A stretch of DNA of 64,000 bases from Cupriavidus necator (GTDB lineage Bacteria > Pseudomonadota > Gammaproteobacteria > Burkholderiales > Burkholderiaceae): NCBI GenBank assembly GCA_022041995.1, contig CP074381.1, forward strand, positions 2,108,001-2,172,000, written 5' to 3'. The translations under genes were made by a program, and so were the position numbers. Below are positions 59,212-64,000 of the stretch, one piece after another. Under the pieces are notes generated by a model. That model was not told where the DNA came from, searched no databases, and was given only the letters and a program-made list of their open reading frames with translations. Within the stretch, counting starts at the first letter, position 1, and every line of letters starts with the position of its first letter.

Positions 59212-59807
59212 CCAAGGCAATTGACTATTACTTTTGGATCAATTCGGACTGGGCCTATCTCGGACACAGCCGTCTTGTGGAACTTGCCAAACGCCAAGGC
59301 GTCGCGATCAACTATATGCCTGTGGACCTGCCGTACGTTTACTCGCAGACGGGGGGCATTTTGCTCGGGCAGCGCTCTCAGGAAAGGCAGGCTTACCGGA
59401 TCACCGAACTCGCCCGTTGGTGCAAGCGGCTAGGGATTCCGGTCAATCCGCAGCCCAGATACATGTGCCCAAACGGTGATCTTGCTTCGTGCATGGTCAT
59501 TTCTGCGAAGCACGCGGGGCTTTGCGAAGGCACCTTGGCCCAAGCGATTCTTCATGCCGAATGGTTGGAGGACCAGGACATCTCCTCACCAGAGACGCTG
59601 CAAACTATCGCCCGCTCGCTGGACCTGGATGGCGAGGCGCTTCTCAGCCAAGCCGCATCTCCAGTAATCAAAGCGGAGTACAGACAATACACCGACAACG
59701 CTATCTCAGCCGGTGTCTTTGGCTCGCCTGCATACGTCTACCGTGGAGAAGTGTTCTGGGGCCAGGATCGCCTCGATTTCCTTGAGGATACCCTGGCCTG
59801 CACCTAA
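59208..59807 (+). CDS. DsbA-fold 2-hydroxychromene-2-carboxylate isomerase-like protein
   Basis: 199 residues with the kappa-class GST/HCCA isomerase layout. The thioredoxin-like N-strand is AIDYYFWINSDWAYLGHSRL (Ser/Asn where DsbA has Cys). An all-helical insert and ITELARWCKRLGIPVNPQPR follow. The C-terminal return is ISAGVFGSPAYVYRGEVFWG with QDRLDFLEDTL, including the cis-Pro GSP motif. Relatives isomerise aromatic breakdown intermediates using glutathione. The 4-base overlap with the repaired MFS end, plus an aldolase gene upstream, suggests an aromatic degradation fragment (inference). Confidence 0.85.
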   Translation: MTKAIDYYFWINSDWAYLGHSRLVELAKRQGVAINYMPVDLPYVYSQTGGILLGQRSQERQAYRITELARWCKRLGIPVNPQPRYMCPNGDLASCMVISAKHAGLCEGTLAQAILHAEWLEDQDISSPETLQTIARSLDLDGEALLSQAASPVIKAEYRQYTDNAISAGVFGSPAYVYRGEVFWGQDRLDFLEDTLACT

Positions 59808-59919
59808 AAATGGGGCGGCTTAAGAGCAAGGCAGGCGATGGGCTCCAGGCTCTGGAGGGGTGCCTATAAGAAGCTGACGGCCCGGTGTGCCGCGTCGCGA
59901 CCATCCAGGGGAAAGGGGT

Positions 59920-60065
59920 ACTCAGACGAAGGTTCGTGTGGCGACGTCGACCACGGGAACGCTCAACCACAACGGGCCGGCGCCCCTCGCCATTGATGCC
60001 CGTCAGCCCGGTGGCAGCCTGGATGGCCGAGTCGTAGCCAGGCTCTCGGTATCGAGGTTCAGTTC
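59920..60065 (-). pseudogene. possible CoA-transferase family III relic
   Basis: Reading leftward, fragments in two frames (GYDSAIQAATGLTGINGEG and GPLWLSVPVVDVATRTFV then stop) resemble the GYD-AIQA-SGL and VPVVDLATG region of CaiB/BaiF-type CoA-transferases. The match is short and the frames are broken, so the assignment is tentative. The rest of 59808-60097 holds no intact gene. Confidence 0.3.
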
Positions 60066-60097
60066 CATCACGCGGCGATAGACCGCCACGAACGGTG

Positions 60098-60277
60098 GTC
60101 GATGCCGCGGTGCAGTAGTTCGGCGCGCGCGGCGTGCAGGTCGGCGGCATCATGGAAAGCCTCTATCGCGAGATCCGCGCCTTGCGCATCTACGAAGGCG
60201 CCACCGAAGTGCAACAGCTGATCATCGGCCGCGACGTCCTCAGGCCGGGCGCCAACCTTGGGGCGCGACACGCCTGA
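60098..60277 (+). pseudogene. acyl-CoA dehydrogenase C-terminal relic
   Basis: The frame [28 protein letters not shown] continues as [20 protein letters not shown] and [14 protein letters not shown], stop at 60275-60277. This is the unmistakable last 55 residues of an acyl-CoA dehydrogenase with an in-frame TAG at the position after VDAAVQ. The rest of the gene is gone. Together with the possible CoA-transferase relic it suggests a deleted acyl-CoA catabolic cluster. Confidence 0.8.
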
Positions 60278-60302
60278 GCGCGCTACGGCCAAGGCCTGGG
60301 GC

Positions 60303-60626
60303 TCAGGCCGGCAGCAGCTTCAACCCCCCGATCCCCACAAAGATCAGCCCGATCAGCACCAGCCGCATCGGCGCCGCGCTTTCGCCCAGGAACAGGATGC
60401 CGATCACCGTCACCCCGATCGCCCCGATCCCGGTCCAGATTGCGTACGCCGTCCCGACCGGCAGGTGCCGCAGCGCCGCGCTGAGCAGGAAGATACTGGC
60501 CAGCGCCGCCCCGATGCCCAATGCCGTCGGCCCGGGCCGCGTCCAGCCGTCGGTATGCTTGAGCGCCAGCGCCATCACGATCTCGATCAGGCCCGCCAGC
60601 ACCAGCAGCATCCACGCCATTGCCAT
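60303..60626 (-). CDS. sugE: SMR-family exporter (SugE/Gdx-like)
   Basis: 107 residues, four TM helices. MAWMLLVLAGLIEIVMALAL carries the essential Glu of TM1; ALRHLPVGTAYAIWTGIGAI and LGESAAPMRLVLIGLIFVGI are diagnostic of the SugE/Gdx subgroup. Characterised Gdx members export guanidinium by proton antiport; related SugE proteins handle some quaternary ammonium compounds. Start placed at 60626; 60635 and 60620 are alternatives. Divergent from the LysR gene, 111 bases apart. No guanidine riboswitch is recognisable upstream. Confidence 0.9.
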   Translation of the reverse strand: MAMAWMLLVLAGLIEIVMALALKHTDGWTRPGPTALGIGAALASIFLLSAALRHLPVGTAYAIWTGIGAIGVTVIGILFLGESAAPMRLVLIGLIFVGIGGLKLLPA

Positions 60627-60737
60627 ATCTTTCATCCAGGTCTGCCGCCCGACACCGATTGCCGGGCACGCCACGCCACTGTAGGCTGTGCAGATCAGCA
60701 CGAAAACTGGCGAATTCTGCAAAGGGGCTATGCAAAC

Positions 60738-61646
60738 ATGCAGGAAGCAGACTGGGACGACCTGAAGTACTTCCTTGCCGTGGGCCAGTCCGGCTCGCTC
60801 GCCGGCGCCGCGCGCGCCCTGCACGTCAACCACTCCACGGTCCTGCGCCGGCTGGCGCGGCTGGAAGAGACCCTGGGCACCCTGCTGTTCGAACGCCATG
60901 CCACCGGCTATGCCATGACCGCCGCCGGCGAGGCCCTGGCGCACCGGCTGGCCGGCGTCGGCGAGCAGATCGATGCGGCCCAGCGCCAGCTGTCCGGCCT
61001 TGACAGCCAATTGAGCGGCCCGTTGCGCGTGACCACCACCGATACCCTGCTGGGCGGGCTGCTGATGCCGCTGTTCGCAGCATTCCGGGCCATGCATCCG
61101 CGCATCCAGCTACAGATCGTCATCAACAACAGCTTCCTGAGCCTGAGCCGGCGCGAGGCCGATGTGGCAATCCGGCCGGCGAATGCGCCGCCGGAATACC
61201 TGGTTGGCCGCCGAATCGGGCGGCTGCAGACGGCGCCGTACGCGGCGCGGCGCTACCTGGCGCAACTCGGGCTGCCAACGGAAGCCGACCATCCGCGGCT
61301 GTCGGACTGGTCTGCCTATGACTGGGTCGTGCCGGACGATGCGCTATCCCACCTCGCCCAGGCGCGCTGGATACGCGACCACGTGCCGGAACCCCGCCGC
61401 GCTGTCAGTGCCGACAGCCTGGTGGCCATGGCGGATGCCGTGCGGCACGGCATGGGCGCCGGCATGCTGTTGTGCCTGCTGGCCGGGGCCGACCCCGGCC
61501 TGGTGCGGCTGGCGCCAGTCGATGAAGCCATGGATACCGATTTGTGGGTGCTGACACATCCGGATCTCAGGCACAGCGCGCGCGTGCGGGTGTTGGGCGA
61601 TTTCCTGTATGAGCGGCTGAGGCAAGGGGAATGGGTGGCGGGCTGA
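60738..61646 (+). CDS. LysR-family transcriptional regulator
   Basis: 302 residues. The HTH is of the variant with a His in the recognition helix: DDLKYFLAVGQSGSLAGAAR, ALHVNHSTVLRRLARLEETL, GTLLFERHATGYAMTAAGEA. Effector domain: GPLRVTTTDTLLGGLLMPLF, VAIRPANAPPEYLVGRRIGR. This is the subgroup often linked to repression of nearby metabolic or exporter genes. Its divergent position to the SugE-type gene makes that gene the first candidate target. Confidence 0.93.
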   Translation: MQEADWDDLKYFLAVGQSGSLAGAARALHVNHSTVLRRLARLEETLGTLLFERHATGYAMTAAGEALAHRLAGVGEQIDAAQRQLSGLDSQLSGPLRVTTTDTLLGGLLMPLFAAFRAMHPRIQLQIVINNSFLSLSRREADVAIRPANAPPEYLVGRRIGRLQTAPYAARRYLAQLGLPTEADHPRLSDWSAYDWVVPDDALSHLAQARWIRDHVPEPRRAVSADSLVAMADAVRHGMGAGMLLCLLAGADPGLVRLAPVDEAMDTDLWVLTHPDLRHSARVRVLGDFLYERLRQGEWVAG

Positions 61647-61661
61647 AGACTTGCCTCTGGT

Positions 61662-62903
61662 TCAGGCCACCGTGGCATACATCTCCATCAGCTGCTCATC
61701 CGTATACCCCCAGTCAGCGGCATTCTCGAACGCCACCACGGTTTCGTCGCTGTGGCGCAGGTCGATCAGTTCGGTGGGTGTCGGTCTTGACTGCGACACG
61801 GAATAGAACGCCATCACCTTCGGCCGCAGCGGATCGGCCTCGTTCTGCGCGCAGACCACTGCCAGCCGGTTCGAACGCAGCCGCAGCACGGTGCCGAGCG
61901 GATAGATGCCGACGGTGCGGGTGAAGGCCTTGAACACGCGCCGGTCGAACAGCGTGTCGACACGCACGGCCATGTATTCCATGGCGCGGGCCGGCGACCA
62001 CGGCTGGTGGCCCGGGCGGCTGGACGTGAGCGAGTCATAGGCATCGCAGATCGCGCCGATCTTGGCGTGCACGCTCAGTTCGCTCCCCGCCAGGCCGTAC
62101 GGGAAGCCGCGCCCGTCCACCCGTTCGTGATGATGGACGCAGACATCGAGCGGGATGTTCGAATAGAGCCGGGCCTCATTCAGGAGGCGGTAGCCAGCCG
62201 ACGGATGCCGGCGGTAGATCTCCTCTTCCTCGGGCGTGCGTTCGCTGGCCTTGTGCGCCGGGGCCGCGGGCAGCGTCAGCTTGCCGATGTCGTGGAGCAG
62301 GCCGGCCAGGCCGAGCTCGCGCACCTCGTCGTCGGGCAGGCCCAGCGTGCGGCCGACGGCGATCATCAGCGCGCAGACGGCAAAGGCGTGCAGGTAGTTG
62401 TCGTCGCCACGCGCCTTGAGCCGCGCCAGCGCCAGCAACGCCTGCCCATGGCGCGACAGCGAGCGTGAGGCCGAGTCGACCAGCAGCAGCGCGCCGTTGA
62501 CCTCCAGCGCCCGGCCCATGCGGATGTCGGCGAACATTGAGCCGATCACGGCCTTGCCGGATTGCAGCAGCTCGCGCGCGCGGACAATCTCGGCATCAAG
62601 CGTGGCGGCGAGTTGCGGCGCGGTGGCCGGGTCCATGGGGTCGGGTGTCAACGCCGAGGCGGGGACGGGGTCGGGTATTTCCGCCGTGTCCGGCGTGCCC
62701 GGCGTGTCCGGCGCCGCTAAGTTGCGGCCCTTCAGGATGTCGATCCAGACCTCCTGCACCCCTGCCGACAGGATCTGCCGAACCTGCTCCTCATTGGCGA
62801 TCAGGAACCTTGCGCGCCAGAACGGATGGTTGATCCACGGGCCGCCAAGCCTGGCGACAAACATCCCGACCTGCAGTTGTTCCGACCGTATGCGTCTCAA
62901 CAT
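61662..62903 (-). CDS. HD-GYP domain protein (probable c-di-GMP phosphodiesterase)
   Basis: 413 residues. An N-terminal DUF3391-type region (IRSEQLQVGMFVARLGGPWI) precedes the HD-GYP domain at about residues 160-300: HAFAVCALMIAVGRTLGLPD, LAGLLHDIGKLTLP (HD pair), HHHERVDGRGFPYGLAGSEL (GFP in place of the canonical GYP) and ICDAYDSLTSSRPGH. Metal ligands are present, so activity is likely: hydrolysis of cyclic di-GMP to control motility or biofilm. No receiver domain or TM segment, so it is cytosolic. The Pro/Asp/Thr-rich insert near residue 65-90 is a flexible linker. Confidence 0.92.
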   Translation of the reverse strand: MLRRIRSEQLQVGMFVARLGGPWINHPFWRARFLIANEEQVRQILSAGVQEVWIDILKGRNLAAPDTPGTPDTAEIPDPVPASALTPDPMDPATAPQLAATLDAEIVRARELLQSGKAVIGSMFADIRMGRALEVNGALLLVDSASRSLSRHGQALLALARLKARGDDNYLHAFAVCALMIAVGRTLGLPDDEVRELGLAGLLHDIGKLTLPAAPAHKASERTPEEEEIYRRHPSAGYRLLNEARLYSNIPLDVCVHHHERVDGRGFPYGLAGSELSVHAKIGAICDAYDSLTSSRPGHQPWSPARAMEYMAVRVDTLFDRRVFKAFTRTVGIYPLGTVLRLRSNRLAVVCAQNEADPLRPKVMAFYSVSQSRPTPTELIDLRHSDETVVAFENAADWGYTDEQLMEMYATVA

Positions 62904-63126
62904 GCGTTACCCCCTCGGATGATGGTTTTCTTGTTTTCGATCGGGATATCGGCAGCCGCCGGCAGGACTTTAGCCCTATTGCGGGAAAGAACCGTGCCGC
63001 CCGCCCTTGTCAAGCGCCACCCGAATGCCCGGACGGCGTCCTCGGGCATTGCCGGGGGCGGTACCGCCAGCGCTACAATGGCCTGCCCAGTGCTCACAGA
63101 CGCCAGCCAGTCGCCCCCGTTCACCC

Positions 63127-63420
63127 ATGTCCGGAACGTACACGCTAGTCGGCATCGCCCGTGCCAAGACCCACCGCCGCGAGGCGCTGGTATCCCAGCT
63201 CACCACGCTGCGCTCGCGCGGGCTGACCGAGCCCGGCTGCCTGGACTACCACGTCGGGCAAGACGCCGAGGATGCGCGGGTCTTTGTGATCTACATGGTC
63301 TGGGACTCCAAGCGCGCGCTCGAATCGCACCTGAACCGGCCCTATATGCGCGATTTCCATGCCTCGCGCGCGGACTTCGTCGAAGGCGATTTCAGTTTCC
63401 GCTGGCTCAACGCCGCCTGA
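63127..63420 (+). CDS. antibiotic biosynthesis monooxygenase (YgiN-like) domain protein
   Basis: 97 residues from the ATG at 63127. Single ABM ferredoxin-like domain: YTLVGIARAKTHRREALVSQ, PGCLDYHVGQDAEDARVFVI, YMVWDSKRALESHLNRPYMR. Members are dimeric cofactor-free quinone or small-aromatic oxygenases, or simple stress proteins. Located between the HD-GYP gene (divergent) and the cysteine-synthase-like gene (same strand, 117 bases on). Confidence 0.88.
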   Translation: MSGTYTLVGIARAKTHRREALVSQLTTLRSRGLTEPGCLDYHVGQDAEDARVFVIYMVWDSKRALESHLNRPYMRDFHASRADFVEGDFSFRWLNAA

Positions 63421-63536
63421 CCCCGCCTGGCCACGGGCAATCCCGGTCACTTCGGCCCGTCCCCCTGCTTGTCATTCCCGCCGCACCGATCTATCACTCA
63501 ATGTGACGCCCGGAGCGGGCACGGCAGGAGTGCACT

Positions 63537-64000
63537 ATGGAAGTCAGGGATGGATTTGCCGGCACTATCGGCCACACCCCGCTGATCAGGCTGGCCGGCC
63601 TGAGCGCCGAGACCGGCTGCGATATCTACGGCAAGGCGGAATTCCTCAATCCAGGCGGCTCGGTCAAGGACCGCGCGGCACTCTACATTATCCGTGATGC
63701 CGAACGGCGCGGGCTGCTGACGCCCGGCGGCACGGTCATCGAAGGCACCGCCGGCAATACCGGCATCGGCCTGGCCCACCTGTGCGCGGCGCGTGGCTAC
63801 CGCTGCATTGTCGTGATCCCCGACACGCAGTCGCCCGAGAAAATGGAGCGGCTGCGCATGCTCGGCGCCGAGGTCCGCGCGGTGCCCGCCAAGCCTTATG
63901 CCGATCCGGACAACTACCAGAAAATTGCCGGCCGGCTGGCCGACGAGACCGACAACGCGATCTGGGCCAACCAGTTCGACAACCTGGCCAACCGCCAGGC
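63537..64000 (+). CDS. cysteine-synthase-family PLP enzyme (3' end outside window)
   Basis: The first 154 codons of a fold-type II PLP enzyme, start with AGGAG at 7 bases. The PLP lysine is K44 in [17 protein letters not shown]. The substrate loop [20 protein letters not shown] and [20 protein letters not shown] match cysteine synthase A-like proteins, especially the branch with [17 protein letters not shown] and [14 protein letters not shown] shared with some fungal and proteobacterial enzymes. Catalyses beta-replacement of O-acetylserine (or a related donor) by sulfide. The gene runs past the window end. Confidence 0.92.
   Translation, partial: MEVRDGFAGTIGHTPLIRLAGLSAETGCDIYGKAEFLNPGGSVKDRAALYIIRDAERRGLLTPGGTVIEGTAGNTGIGLAHLCAARGYRCIVVIPDTQSPEKMERLRMLGAEVRAVPAKPYADPDNYQKIAGRLADETDNAIWANQFDNLANRQ

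Noticed and set aside
60627..60737. Guanidine riboswitch upstream of the SugE-type gene
   Set aside because: The gap is 111 bases and shows no recognisable guanidine-riboswitch core.

Overview
The window is high-GC proteobacterial DNA. Its gene content is typical of Cupriavidus, Ralstonia and related Burkholderiales: Bug/TctC periplasmic solute receptors, several IclR and LysR regulators, acyl-CoA catabolic blocks, an RND efflux set, a Pha-type Mrp antiporter and purT. No rRNA, tRNA, phage or CRISPR locus was seen. The genus is an inference from this gene mix.

Layout. 1-2138: an acyl-CoA dehydrogenase (cut by the window edge) overlaps an APH-family kinase-like gene. 2596-9310: an IclR regulator lies divergent from a leftward catabolic/transport operon (FAD oxidoreductase, SDR, AAHS transporter, second MFS, decayed porin); two CTAG-N7-CTAG palindromes sit between them. 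9550-12746: a small Cys-rich secreted protein with tandem repeats, a DUF2182-DUF1326 pair and a zinc-finger protein. 13108-20462: a tripartite efflux system (adaptor, RND pump, outer-membrane factor) with a downstream SDR and a TetR regulator. Both of its promoter regions carry the same 24-bp palindrome. 20857-24087: an accessory island with an IS630-family element, a VapBC toxin-antitoxin pair and an XRE-DUF6036 pair. 24425-29602: a tightly overlapping five-gene operon (FeeM-like acyltransferase, ThiF/E1-like enzyme, polytopic membrane protein, YghO-like GNAT, nitroreductase). Its pathway I do not recognise, and it is the best candidate here for an undescribed system.

29651-39066: cyclase-family protein, dihaem cytochrome c, methyltransferase, then the six-gene Mrp/Pha cation/proton antiporter operon. 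39528-44705: acyl-CoA dehydrogenase relic, amidase, Bug receptor, and a quinohaemoprotein alcohol dehydrogenase. 45016-50887: a beta-oxidation-like block (two crotonases, thiolase, HSD10-like dehydrogenase, IclR regulator, Bug receptor). 51082-55140: MFS transporter, purT, MscS-type channel. 55275-60277: LysR, class II aldolase, MHS-type MFS and HCCA-isomerase-like genes, flanked by relics of a Bug receptor, a possible CoA-transferase and an acyl-CoA dehydrogenase. 60303-64000: SugE-type exporter, LysR, HD-GYP protein, ABM monooxygenase, and the start of a cysteine-synthase-like gene.

A cross-cutting observation affects the whole annotation. At least nine otherwise intact genes are broken by a single-base frameshift, and each is repaired by adding one G or C to a short G/C run. 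This looks more like systematic under-calling of homopolymers than biological decay. The genes marked pseudogene for that reason may be intact in the organism. The porin, Bug and acyl-CoA dehydrogenase fragments, in contrast, look truly degraded.
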